Shown piece by piece: positions 11,093 through 36,100 of a DNA stretch of 64,000 bases. Position 1 is the stretch's first letter; each line of letters begins with the position of its first letter. The stretch is taken from the NCBI GenBank assembly GCA_036925085.1, contig JAUPFP010000026.1, positions 1,839,001 through 1,903,000 of the forward strand, read 5' to 3'. A program made the position numbers and the translations under genes. Under the pieces are notes generated by a model. The model worked only from the letters and a program-made list of their open reading frames with translations, ran no database searches and was not told the origin of the DNA. Origin of the DNA: Brachycybe producta. Its lineage: Eukaryota; Arthropoda; Diplopoda; Playtdesmida; Andrognathidae.

Positions 11093-11095
<3 letters not shown>
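10752..11095 (-). repeat. Right long terminal inverted repeat of the mariner composite
   Basis: It is the reverse complement of 9533-9876 and ends in GAAACGCACTG followed by a TA run. Confidence 0.85.
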
Positions 11096-11142
<47 letters not shown>

Positions 11143-11187
11143 TGCGTTTCATATATATAGACGCACCCCAAAAATTGGTTATAACTC
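11096..11187. repeat. (TA)n run plus an extra 48-bp mariner end fragment
   Basis: After about 44 bp of TA, the terminal motif CAGTGCGTTTC reappears at 11140 in + orientation and continues for 48 bp into the TIR (to TTGGTTATAACTC) before switching to repeat family A. It is a leftover end of a neighbouring copy of the same element. Confidence 0.75.
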
Positions 11188-11204
11188 ATAGTATGAAATA
11201 AATT

Positions 11205-11415
11205 GTCTTACCGTCTGTATACAAAACAAGTCGTGAAAACAAGTTTTTTTTATCATCACAGCAGGTAGTATCATGAAGTTTCAAACTTCTTTCTCTTTAA
11301 CAATAAGAAGCAAAAAAACTGGGTGAAAGTTTTTTTCTCTATGTTATGATGAAGCATTAAAATAGGTTGGTCTTCCTGCTATGGCCCAGAAATGCCTCTA
11401 TGTAAGTCTATGGAA
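11205..11415 (-). repeat. Interspersed repeat family A, inverted copy
   Basis: Reverse complement of the 1-200 sequence: CATCACAGCAGGTAG, TTCAAACTTCTTTCTCTTT, CTATGGCCCAGAAATGCC and ATGTAAGTCTATGG occur in the mirrored order. Confidence 0.6.
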
Positions 11416-11556
11416 GATTGGAATGTGGTGCTCAAAATGAGGGCTCTATAGTAGTCTATGGGGAAAAAGTGGCCCAAAAATGAGTTTTACTATACTACTA
11501 ACAATATCTTCAATGAAGAATAGAAAGTATTAATATATAGTTTCTTTGTTTTGTAG

Positions 11557-24964
<13,408 letters not shown>

Positions 24965-25067
24965 TATTATTCTTTTTTTTACATTTGTAAAGTTAATATG
25001 ACATAAATAACACTTCAATTAACAACAAAGATTTCGTTGATGAAAATGTTGAAATGTGTATAATACA

Positions 25068-25082
25068 ATTAAAATAATTAAA
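25068..25082 (+). terminator. Candidate PCCB polyadenylation signals
   Basis: Two ATTAAA hexamers (25068-25073 and 25077-25082) lie about 105 bp past the PCCB stop, the usual distance for an animal 3' end. No AATAAA is seen closer. Confidence 0.4.
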
Positions 25083-25299
25083 GCCTGATTACTTGCAGTA
25101 TCAGTTTGTGATACTTTCATCTAAGTGCAGCGAATTTGTTGTTCAAGTATGTGATTTCTAATTCAATGAATGCAATTATGGACTTGTGTCCAAGTACATA
25201 CCATGTCTGTGATAATTTTGAGATTTTAAATCTTAAATAGTATTATGATTAATGTATGCCTACAGAACACTTGGAACAGTTTAAGGCTCGTTAACTTTA

Positions 25300-25760
25300 A
25301 TGGTGTTCATTTCATGTATCTCAACAACATAGTTATTTTAGGGGCGGGGAGAGGTCTGTGGTGCTCCACCACCTGTAGTAGGGCCTGTTTAGTCTTTTCA
25401 TTTTTGGTCAGGCTATCATTGAAGGCTGTTATTATGGCAACTCTCCTCTCCAACCCATCAATCACAACTTTTAAGTGTGCCCAGTTTTCTTCTCCTTTCC
25501 TGAAAGCCTTTATCATCTTCACACTTCTCAAGAGGCTGCTCCAAGAATGACATGTTGATACAAAAGGACATCAGAAACATCAATGATAAGGAAGAAGCAA
25601 GATTGCTTATTCTCTTCAGTGTTTCTTCACATATAGGAGTATTAGGGACCCACTTCAATCCTTCCATATTCTTCATCTCAGCCATGATATTCCTCTTCTC
25701 ATCTGTATACTTTCCATTAAAAAGTCTGACACGGTTGCCTCCTAGATACCAGACATAGCA
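25300..25760 (-). other. Unrecognised - strand open frames
   Basis: Two overlapping frames (25307-25531 and 25458-25685) have balanced amino-acid composition, for example NWAHLKVVIDGLERRVAII and LKWVPNTPICEETLKRISN, and together could be one sequence broken by a frameshift near 25520. I do not recognise a family. It may be a decayed transposon or pseudogene 350 bp beyond PCCB. Confidence 0.3.
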
Positions 25761-27480
25761 TTGGAACGAGATTATTGCTACTTTGCAAATCTTTTCATCA
25801 GAATTTTTTTTGGAGACTTCTTCGTCACATTTTCACCTAACAGTACTGTAAGCTTGTGTGTAGTCTGTAAGCTATTCTAAACACTAATACATATCAACTG
25901 CTGTATCAAATATACCATGGAATTAGAGTATATCCCACTGCTATCGTGTCCATCTATATTGTAACGAACCAACTTTGGGGAGAATAGAATTTACCAAAAG
26001 TGGTTGGCTAGGCCACTTATTCTATTCTGGTTTTGGTGGAAGGGAACAAAATCCCGTTTCGTTTCCTCACAAGTTCATCCTTGATGAACTTTTACACTTT
26101 TAAGAATATTTTCGCTGTCTGCTACTCCTTAGGCTTGTGCCCAATTAAAAGACTGGATCGTGTCGTCCTTCTTGGTCTCATCTAGTGTTGGTGATCCAGG
26201 TTTGCACCTGGATTGACAGTTCTAGATGATAAATTGTTAAATTTTGGTTAGGTTTGATTTAATAACAATAAAATATATACATTAGCAACTTTTTGCCCTA
26301 AAAGCCAATGTTATTTTTTAAATTTGAATATATACTGCCCTTAGTTTACTGTGTCTATAGAGTTCTACAATACTGTAACAAGATGACAAACTGAACGTAT
26401 CCAAATCAGCATAGGCCCTAGGTGACTTTCGACTTTAGAACCTTGAGTGATTTGAAAGTAGCAACCAATTTTGCAACTAACGGATATATGTGCCTAATAA
26501 AACATGAATGAAAACAGTGAATTTCATAGATAAGAGGTCATGATGAGTGGTCAGGCCTTTAAAATAAAACTAAAATGTTGATATATGTCATGATATATTG
26601 AGATGTTTTGGGCCCGTAGCTCTTTTATTAATTTAGCGCCATTTATTTTGGGGTTCCAAACTTTGTATACACCTTGTATCTTGTAGCGTCTGGGCCACTC
26701 GGTACGTTTGGGTATCGGTTGACCCATATTCTATTTTTGTACTTGACCTTATCGTTCTCCCCTCTTATGCTATTGTTCTCTACTTCCACATGAGTGGATT
26801 TTATGTACTTTTAAATAAGTTGTTTACGTTTTCTTCTGTTGTCACCTATATGTGATAACAGGCTTCTGAGTCATCCGTTTGGCCAAAGAGACCAATCCAT
26901 TGATTGGTCTATGTGGGCCCAAAATTTTATTTGTCCAATCAGAAGTTTGTGCCCTGAGAATCCGACTTGTGGATTCTCAGGTTATATAGTCATTTTTCTG
27001 TGATTTAGATTGATTTCTTAAATAACGAACCTATGCCCAATTTTGGCTAAGTTCTTGCATTAATTTCTAAGCATTATTTTTATGTGTTGTGTTTCAAACC
27101 AAGTTATTTTCATTATTTCATACGTTTGTATGTGGAATAAATTATCAACTTATTATTTAACTAAACCAGTGGTGCTTTTTAATTATTCTGTGTTTAATTA
27201 TTTTGTGACCGCGCCTTTCATCATTCTGTTGCAGCTCTTCACCAATTGGATACTCCGAGTTATCAAACAGGTGCAAACCTGCAACATCGAGTTCGTAAGT
27301 ATATTCGCATTGTTTCCAAGGGTAAATTTACGGATGCAAGTCCGAGAGATACAAAGACAAAAGATCCTCAAGACTGCGAGAGTCTATATGAGACTAGTGA
27401 GGACAATAAATAGACGTTTTATTAGTCTAGTCCTCCCGGGCGGATAGAATTGGTGACTTAGCCAATCACCTTTAATACGA
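25760..27480. other. Intergenic stretch, possible LTR-like pieces
   Basis: It contains TGTAACGAACCAAC at 25960 and, near 26980-27140, a TATA-like GGTTATATAGTC followed by GGAATAAATT, as in an LTR. No pair or target duplication was found. The 121-residue frame at 27082-27447 has no motif I recognise. Confidence 0.25.
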
Positions 27481-27489
27481 GTGAAAACT

Positions 27490-27860
27490 CGCTGTACAGT
27501 AGGAACAGTAGGAAGGTTAGGTCACAGAATAAGGAGACATACAGAAGGGAAACTCTCGTGTGGCACCTTTGAAGTTACTGTGACAGAATTCCATGACCTT
27601 GGACTGAAAGCTTCTATTATTTTAACCGGTTACTTGATAGCCACCACTGTTGAATGTATTACTGTGTGTGAAAGTAACATTTCAAAATGGTGTTTGTAAC
27701 CAGTTATTTGATAGCCGCCATTTTGGGATGTATTACTGCATATGTGAAAGGAATACATTTCAATGTGTGTTGGTGCCGCAGATGTGCAGAAAAATTCTGT
27801 CACAAGTTAATTGCTCGGTTTCTCTTCTGTATGTCTCCTTATTTTGTGGTCAGGTTTAGT
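27490..27860. mobile_element. Foldback element with internal 70-bp duplication
   Basis: AATAAGGAGACATACAGAAG near 27531 is mirrored by CTTCTGTATGTCTCCTTATT near 27826. Between them a segment of about 70 bp starting TAACCGGTTACTTGATAGCC repeats as TAACCAGTTATTTGATAGCC. A shorter relative (GATAGACAGAGGGGAAACTT) is at 35936. It is non-coding. Confidence 0.6.
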
Positions 27861-28201
27861 AAACGGAACCTTGCCGCAGGCGGTCTGGGGGTGCAGCCCT
27901 CCATTTTTTAGAGTTAATAATTCAAATTTGTCCATAACTGAATAAATCAAGCGAGTGATTCGGAATCACTCGCTTAATTGATTCAGTTTTTTTGGAAAAC
28001 TAATCGACTTTCATTTTATTTTTTTGCACCCCCAAACCTCCTGCACCCTCTCCGCAGTTGCGGGTCTGGTGGTTTTCTAGCTATGCCCCTGGCTAGCCTT
28101 CTGGGGAAATCACGATATACTGATATACCAGGTGTTACACTGTATATGAAAAAGTGACAAAAATATGTATTTTACTCTAAAATATGTAAAATGTCTTTAT
28201 A

Positions 28202-28904
28202 CAGGGTGAGGCAAGATAACTTTCTTATTTGAAATGAGCGCTCTGAAGCTGATGGGATTCCCAGGTGGCTGTGCGTGGTCTTGTTTGAGAGAGGGGATTC
28301 TAAAGGTTCGTTAACTTGTGTTTCAGTCACCATCATGCATTGGAGTAATGAGCAGCCTTAGAGGCCTATTATTCCAACGGCTGTTCAGGGGTTTCAACCC
28401 AGCACACCTTCCGAAATTGCTTCAATATTGCGCCATTGGGTCCTGTCCCGGACCGGAAATCAATTCTTTTGTGGGTCACGGCCCATACTTCAAGAGCATC
28501 AATGGCTGTGTTGGCGAGAGCACTTCCCAGGGCACCTCATCTCACTGAGGGGTGATTTGGAGTGGCCAGCGCATTCACCCGATTTGACCCCTTGTGACTT
28601 TTTGTGGGGGTATTTGAAATCCCGTGTATACCTACCGCTCACAGACTGTGGATGACCTGAAAAAACATTCAAGAAGAAACGACCAACATGCCCATCAATG
28701 TGCTGGAGAGAGTGATAAGAAACAGCAGAATTCGGTTCAATCAGTGTATCGACAATGGGGGCGTCACTTACCTGATACGATTTTTAAAACGATGTAAACC
28801 ATAACTTTAAATGTTTAACTTTTTAATAAAAAAAAATAAAAATATATCTACTACTTTTTGTTTTATTGCATTATGAAATAAGGAAGTTATCTTGCCTCAC
28901 CCTG
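28202..28904 (+). mobile_element. Short Tc1/mariner-type element with decayed transposase
   Basis: The ends CAGGGTGAGGCAAGATAACT and AGTTATCTTGCCTCACCCTG are perfect inverted repeats flanked by TA on both sides (28200-28201 and 28905-28906). Inside, frames at 28318-28655 carry the C-terminal transposase landmark WPAHSPDLTPCDFLWGYLK (the proline-aspartate block before the last catalytic acid), with frameshifts and stops. The N-terminal half is deleted, leaving about 700 bp. This variant is often found in arthropods and other invertebrates. Confidence 0.88.
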
Positions 28905-28905
28905 T

Positions 28906-30740
28906 AGTTAAAACAGAGTAAAGAGGAAGAGCATTCACTCTCTGAAAAATGTATGCAAAATTGGGAGGAGCTTAAAATGGCTAATGCACTAGCGCCGCCA
29001 TGTAACCAATGAGCGATGTAAACAAACATATTATAATTTCGTATGGAGATCTATGGTTGTTATGCAATCGTTAAAAATTATTTTCGTTTTCTTCAAGCAA
29101 ATCTTAATAAAAAGACAAAATATAATTAATAACTGGATAATTATTAAAATATATTAAAACTATTTTCATGGATAAATAGTTGAGATAAACTTTTTATAGT
29201 TGTTTGAAGATTTCTTTTTCATTAACATTTAATGAAAAGCATATAGGACATGATAAAATAATAAAAACCATTATCTGATTAAATATTATTATTTGAATGT
29301 TTGATTTAATAATAGAAATGAATTGTTAATTTAAAGAATAATTACATATACAAAAATATTGTCATCACAAATAATTCATACATTCACATTCATAATTCAG
29401 GAAGTTATTTTAATTGAATATAAGAATAACTGTCATAGTTTGGAAATGTAACATTTTTGGCAATTTTGTCAAGAAAAAAAGTTTTTTTTTTACAAACACC
29501 ATCATATAGAAATATTAAATTTGTACTTTTAATATGTATAATAAATACAATTTCGTATTATTCATTGAGAAATGTTTTCACCATGCAAATAATGCATTTA
29601 GCAAAACAAAAAAGTAAAAAAAAACTAACATTTTAGAATAATTATATAATAATTAAGTGGTTAAGTGAAAGTTTAATTTACATCTGCAGCCACCTGCAGA
29701 AAAAAAACCTACTACCTGGCATTTCAATTAACTGTGTAATAGCATAAAAAAAGAAAATTTAGAATAAGCATAAAATGTAAATTTGTGCCACAAGTTGCAG
29801 ATACAATCTAATGTAATATTATAGATTGTCCTCTGCGCCGCTCATGGCACTTGAAACGTTGGCGCGAATGCCAGAAAGGGAGGAACAAATCGATGCACAC
29901 AAACTTCAAAGTGCTGACAGTAGAGCGAGGGCTCTTCCTCTTTACTCTCTTTGGTTAAAATATGTGAAAATATTAGGTATGAAATTTGAATCATGGTTTA
30001 CACTCCTCAATTCTATCATACATTGAAAACTGTGAAATTTCCTAGCCCTGTTGATAATTCAGGCATGTTTGTTTTTTGAATTTTTTTTTTCATACATTAA
30101 TTATGCTGTTAATAATCAAATGGAGACTTTAATTATATTTATTTTGTTACGTTTTTCATAACTAACTTTCTTAGTAGATATACGAATGCTGCCACCGTAT
30201 ATACAGTATACTGTAGTACTAGTAGTATATGTCGTCTTAAGTTTTAAAAATGTGAGGGGGAAACGGCACAGTATCACGTGATCATCGCAACATAGAATCT
30301 TTGCGATTGAGCAATCCTATTGTAGCTTTCCTTTCCTAATCCTTTTTAAAATGGCTGTCCCAATGATAGAGAAGAAAACCAGTTGGGCGCAGCCAAAAAT
30401 GTTCGTTCTGATTGGTTATTTAGGTTTGTTTCCTGTTTGATTGTTTGTTATTGGTCTGATGCTCATAAAAGGGCGGGCTACCATAATTTTTCCGGCTGCG
30501 CCTAATTATCCGTAATAGAAGTGGTTTGAGTAATCGGTTAACATGAAGCGACTTCTTGTTTAACTGCCTATTTCCGTGACCATAGCGTCCTATAATACAG
30601 GCCGGCCAGCTTCCAATACACTCTATATAAGTATAAATGGCCGCCGTTATGCACATTTTTCCCTGTAGGAGGCGTCACTGTTCAATGATGACCAGACGAT
30701 ATCAGCTTGAACACGCTGTTACAATTGATTATTGCATACA
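28906..30740. other. Intergenic AT-rich stretch with one unrecognised ORF
   Basis: A 66-residue + frame at 29826-30026 (METLARMPEREEQ-like, actually MALETLARMPEREEQIDAH from 29844) is less AT-biased than its surroundings and ends at a possible donor AGGTATGAA near 29973. No family is recognised. The remainder shows no gene. Confidence 0.25.
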
Positions 30741-30742
30741 AA

Positions 30743-31601
30743 CAAGGTGGCCGATTTTTTTTATTTTTTTTTTATTTAAATCAGATTTTTTGATTCTTTT
30801 TTTGATTTAAATCAGATTTTTTTATTTTTTTTCATTTATATGAAATATTAATTTTTTTTATGATGATGTTTGCAAAAATGAGTAACAACATTGTTAATTA
30901 AGTTGTTAGTAAAATAATTGCAAAATAATTGCAAAAAATGTTAATAAACATTCAAATTTGAAAATAGTAAGTTTTAAGTACTTTTAATTTCACATTCTGA
31001 ACATATAAACACGAGCTTTGCAGCCTTTTCAGTTCCCAGAGCAAATCAGTGTCTCAGAGGTAAACTGTGTTAAGTCACTTTTTTTTAAAAAAAAACACGT
31101 TTTTTACATCTTCATACGATATAAAATTCGTGTTTTTAAACAGATTGTCAAGTTTTATCAGTGTTAAGTCCACAGTTTTACACATCATCTGCTAGATGGG
31201 TTTATACCATGTTAAGTCCTATTCCTTCAATGAAGAGAAAAACTTTCAAATGACTCTTCATGTAAAATATAGGTTTGGTGACAACACAGTTTATCTTTGA
31301 GCCTCTTAAATAGATTACTATTGCCATTTATATCAATGTGTCCCTATAATGATTTCCACCAGTCATTTGGGGATAATTCCGCAAGCATATCTTCCCAAAA
31401 ATAATACATGAACAAAAGAACTACCACCCGACTTTATTTTTATAAACAAAAAGAAAAATGCTGGAAACTTTTATATTTATTGTATAATTTAAATGTTTAA
31501 ATAAATATGAATGTTTTTTTTAAATCATTTGATTTATTTAAAAAAAATCAATTGATTTAAATCACGATTTAATCAATGTGATTTAAATCACTGCCACCCT
31601 G
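30743..31601. mobile_element. hAT-type element (859 bp), non-autonomous
   Basis: The ends CAAGGTGGCC and GCCACCCTG are imperfect inverted repeats, and the element is flanked by a perfect 8-bp target duplication CATACAAA (30735-30742 and 31602-31609), diagnostic of hAT. Subterminal repeats of GATTTAAATCA occur at both ends. The interior has only scattered short frames. Repeats with GATTTAAATCA subterminal arrays are widespread in animals. Confidence 0.9.
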
Positions 31602-32605
31602 CATACAAATTTCTGTAGTTTAGTTCAACATCTGAAAACAAGAATGGTAAATGCTAAATGAAATACAAAATGAATGTAACAAGTAATAATTATATGTAAT
31701 TACTTGGTTTATATAATATTTATTAGTTTCTTAGAAATATTGAAAACAGTTACAATTTCAATATGATCACTTCAGCAATAAAATTACAATGTAAATCATT
31801 TTAGACATTTATGAAAAGTTAAATTTATTTTTATTTAAATAGGGGGTTTGTTTTATTAATAAAAAATTGTGAAGGTATGCTTGTCAGATATCTAGACAAC
31901 TGTCTGTATCAGGAGAATACAGTTTTTCACTTGCCAAATGTTGTTTCAAAGGAAACATTTCTGATAAAGATGGACATGATACATTAGCTGAGTTTGATGG
32001 GGCAATCATTTACACCTTCAAAATTTTCTCAACACTTTGAATGGCACCTGAAATTAGCAATGTTTAAATGCTTAATGTAAATTAATGAAAATTAATATTT
32101 CTATTTATTTTACTAAGGATATCAGCTTTTATCATTTCGTCCAGGCACTAAGGCGTCTAATACCTAGTACACACAAGGTAATTTAAATTCATTTAAATAA
32201 TAAACGTATTCAACAGAGCCCTGTGAAGGGCAAACAACTAATATGTTGAATTCAATTTATTCAGTTAATAATCTCAAAATATTGAGTTAATACTTAAATA
32301 TAAATATAGAAACTATTGACAAAATATTGATTTAGTATTTCAATTTAAAATAATAATAAAGTCAATTTGTATTTGGTTCATGTCCTTAACTGGACTCCGT
32401 ATAATTCACCTAAACCCATTTTATTTCAATTCATGTGTGTACAAGGTATAAGGCACAATATATAATATCCTGATTGTACGCAATGGTATTTTCTATTATT
32501 GATAGCCAGCGCCACCAAGTGGAAAAAATATAGACACAGCGGCCATTTTATTTTAAACTATTTTGTAAGCGGGTCGGCCTATATTATAAGAGGCTATGCC
32601 GTGAC

Positions 32606-32969
32606 TAGACCTGTGCGCCGCCGGGCGAAGCCGCCGCCGCCGGTGTTTTTGAAGCTAAAAACGCCGCCGCTCGCCGCTTGTACTTTTTTTTAAAAACCCG
32701 CCGCCACTCGCCGCCGGTGTATGACTGGCGGCCGCCAAATTCAAATTTGTTTTGGTTGGTTTTGTTTCAAAAACTGCCGTAAGAATGAAATAATATCATA
32801 TTTGATATTTATCGATTTCAATTTATATCGATAATTACCACATTCAATATATCGATAAATCGATATATTTGTGCGATATGTTCGATTCCAGACGCCGGTA
32901 GTCGCCGCCGCTGCTCGTATTTACCCTCGCTCGCCGCCGCCGATCAATATGCTACGGCGCACAGGTCTA
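32606..32969. mobile_element. GC-rich hAT-type MITE (364 bp)
   Basis: Terminal inverted repeats TAGACCTGTGCGCCG and CGGCGCACAGGTCTA are flanked by a perfect 8-bp duplication GCCGTGAC (32598-32605 and 32970-32977). Subterminal sequences are arrays of GCCGCCG and CTCGCCGCC, unusual in this AT-rich window, around an AT-rich centre with ATCGATA palindromes. It lies about 140 bp upstream of the BAP18 start codon, so it may affect promoter function. Confidence 0.9.
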
Positions 32970-33110
32970 GCCGTGACTATTGGTTTCGTTTGTGTGTTGT
33001 TATTCTATATTCATAGGACGTCTGACTGAATTCTGTTCAAAACTTTAATAATGGTTTGAGATTATTTCTTTCATGTCATTTTTACGTGTTAATTAGGTGC
33101 TGTTATTGTA

Positions 33111-33128
33111 ATGAATTCTGCAAGTAAG
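33111..33128 (+). CDS. BAP18: BAP18 exon 1 (18-bp coding part)
   Basis: ATGAATTCTGCAAGTAAG then donor GTATTA. It encodes MNSASK, the expected start of invertebrate BAP18, and joins in phase 0 to GTGGGCGAG at 35197. Confidence 0.85.
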
Positions 33129-36100
33129 GTATTACAGTTATTACTGATTAATTATTATAGAATAAATCTTAGGTGGTGTTATTTTGATGAACGGTGGAAC
33201 GGGTCATAGTCGGAAAACTTGGAACTGTCAGAACAACAGAGGCAGGGGCTCCGCTCCGCCCCGCCCCCAGTCTTTAAGAGGGTATTTGGTAAAAAAAAAA
33301 ACATGACATGCATATTTTTTACGGTTGTGGACTGCGTCGACTTTGAAGTGTGAGGCTCAGCGGTTGACAAAGAAAAGGATTTGTCAAAATTGTCATAGAG
33401 ACTGTTGAGTGTGGGACCGTGGGTTCTATTTCCAAACAGGAGGAGTGCACATTTTTTTTCCAAAAAAGGAAGGAGCGCACGAATTGCCGCGCTTTTCATC
33501 AAAGAAGAATGAAAACACGCTGATTGGTTGTTTTTTCTAGAATTCGTTTGATAGTTCGAGAATGCAAACTACTGCTCCTGATGAATGATAATCGGTTTTG
33601 AAAACTGTTTTCAATACTTCAATAGTTTGAAATACATATAAAAGAACATTTTTAAATCAAAATAGCTTATAAATACACTTTTTATCGATCGTTTTATTTT
33701 GGTTTATTTGCATTGAACATACATGGGGCATTTATTTAACAATCAATAAAAAGTTTATTTATGATTTTTTTTAAATCAAAATAGTTTCAAATTGATTTCG
33801 TTTCATTGAAGTATTGGAAACAGTTTTGAAAATCGATTATCATTGATCAGAAGGAGCAGTTTGCATCCTAGAACTATCAAACGAATTCTAGGAAGAAAAA
33901 AAACCAATCAGCGTGTTTTTAATATTTTCATTGAGAAGCAAGGAGTAGAGATAAGGTTTTCCATCTCTATAAACTACTCACACGCCTACAGGCAAAATAA
34001 TCGACTCATCACATATGCATGTCTTGTTTTTTACCAAACACCCACTTAAAGAATTATCTCATCAATTTAGTCGATTGTCCCAACTGTTTCCTAATTAGAT
34101 CAATGGAACAACCAGTGGGAACAATGGACTATTGACTAGTTTGATGAAATAATTCTTTAAAGCCTGGGGGTGCAGCCCTGCAACAAACTTAATCAAGTAC
34201 ACCTGCTATCAGCTCGAGAGCCATGTGGCAGGGGGAACAATTCCCAATAACAAATGGTTGTCTATGAGATGTGACAAAGACCATATGTAATAATGTATGC
34301 ATCAGTTCTAGCTCCTGTTTCTCTAATAGTTTCTAGTAAGAATTCCATTTAACAATGATCTGTTGTCTGGAACTAGCAAGCATTCAAGAAGGGCAAGACT
34401 TTGTTCAGCTCTATGGTTTGCCAGTGATTCCCACTGCAGTTCATCTAGCATGAGGGTCACACTGTCAGAGTATATCTTATTTACCTTTAATGAATCTTGC
34501 AGCCCTATGCTGTACCTTTTCTATGTCATGTTATTTTACCAGGATAAGGATTCCAAATTGGTGAGCAATATTCTAATAGAGGTATGACAAGAGTAAAATA
34601 ACAGACTTCTTTTACATTTTCTTAATAATTTTTCAAAGTCTGCTGTATGAACCAATAAAATTTAATTTGCTTTGGTTATGCCTACTGCTTTTGTTTCATG
34701 TTCCTTCCAAATGAAGTTTTTGCATAAGGTTAAACCAAGACATGATCTAACAGATTATCTACTAATACATAATCTGCCTTATTTGGATTATGCTTACGGG
34801 AGACGTGCATAACTTTGCATTTACTGTAGTTCAGCTTTAGATGCCATTACGAGCACCAATCTATTAGATTAAGATCTTCTTCAGGAATTTCAACGTCTTT
34901 ATTACTTTTAATTTTTCTATAAATAATGGCATCGTCAGCAAACAGTCAGATTGTGCTGCTAATATCCTTGGGTAGGTATTTTATAAACAGTAAAAAAAGA
35001 AGGGGACCAAGAATGCTGTCTTAAGGAAAATATGTTACATTGATCCAGTCTGAGGCAATACCATCAATTTGAACACAACTTCCTACTGGTCCGACTATTA
35101 GCATCCACCCGTTCAGACTACCGCCGTTCATTAAAATAGAACTGCACCCTCAAAATCTTAGATCAATAAATGCAGCGAAAGACTTTTTTCAAAAAGGTGG
35201 GCGAGATTTTTACTGCCGCAGGAGCGGCGTTTTCTAAATTGGGTGAACTAACAATGCAGTTACATCCAGTCACAGAACCGTCTCCCTCAAGGTAATAGTC
35301 TCAATGTAATTTAATTATACCAACTTTTTAGCATTTTATGCTGACAATCCTTAGACTACCTTCCTGGACTGGCAACTTCCCATTGTTTTCATGTTAAGGC
35401 ATTGCGTGGTGGCGAAAGTGCTGACAGAAATAAGGTCAGCTCCGTCTGGTGGTATTATCTGTACGTAAAATTTTAACCAAAGTGTTTTGTTTTTTGTTAG
35501 ACTTATTACCTTCCGGTAGGTAACAGTCTAAGACCCTCTATAGCTACAAAATGAACTCGTCCTAAAGGTGACATCAGTTCGAAATTTAATTTATCATATT
35601 CCCACTAGAGGTGCTGTTTCGAAAACGACGCCATATATCTGGTGAACACAAAATTTTGGGAGTTGCCAGTCTAGGAAGGTAATAGTCAAAGGACAATCTA
35701 TTCAAGTTTTATTTTTGAGCGCTTCATTCGAAAATGATTATATATGGTATAGAATGGAAGGGGATATTTTTGAGGAAACCTTCAATAAGGTTATATTTCA
35801 GAAAACTCTTCAATAACTGTTGCGGTAGCATCCACAGGTATGAGCGCCATCTCATTACGTGAGGTGCTTAGCACTCATATTCCAATTAATGGTCCACTGC
35901 GGGACCTTATCACATAATAAAGAACTCTTTCTAGGGATAGACAGAGGGGAAACTTTCTGTTGGCACCATTGATGTTGTTGTGATAGGAAGTTAAACGGGA
36001 AGTTTTTTCAGTTTAACCCAGGGGTTCTTTGCCTTTTTACTGTTACAGACCCGCAATGGATTGCCCAGTATGTCCCCATACCCCCTTTGCCAGACTGTCG

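Larger units (their letters stand above)
9533..11095. mobile_element. Palindromic Tc1/mariner composite (foldback) element
   Basis: Both ends begin CAGTGCGTTTC next to TA. The outer 344 bp are inverted copies with no difference noticed by eye (9533-9876 and 10752-11095). Inside each arm lies the 3' half of a Tc1-like transposase reading outward: the left arm on the - strand (WLRNQNITTLEWPAC about 10010-10070) and the right arm on the + strand (WLRNQNITTLEWPGC about 10598-10640). Both are followed by the proline-aspartate region, with stops or frame breaks. The inner parts have diverged much more than the outer repeats. There is no N-terminal DNA-binding half, so the element cannot encode an active enzyme. 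It looks like two half elements joined head to head. Confidence 0.85.

Noticed and set aside
25960..27450. A complete LTR element
   Set aside because: LTR-like words exist, but no second LTR, primer site or target duplication could be matched.
35170..35196. ATG at 35170 as BAP18 start
   Set aside because: It adds MQRKTFFKK before the conserved VGEIF; the upstream exon at 33111 gives the expected MNSASK and a good splice pair.
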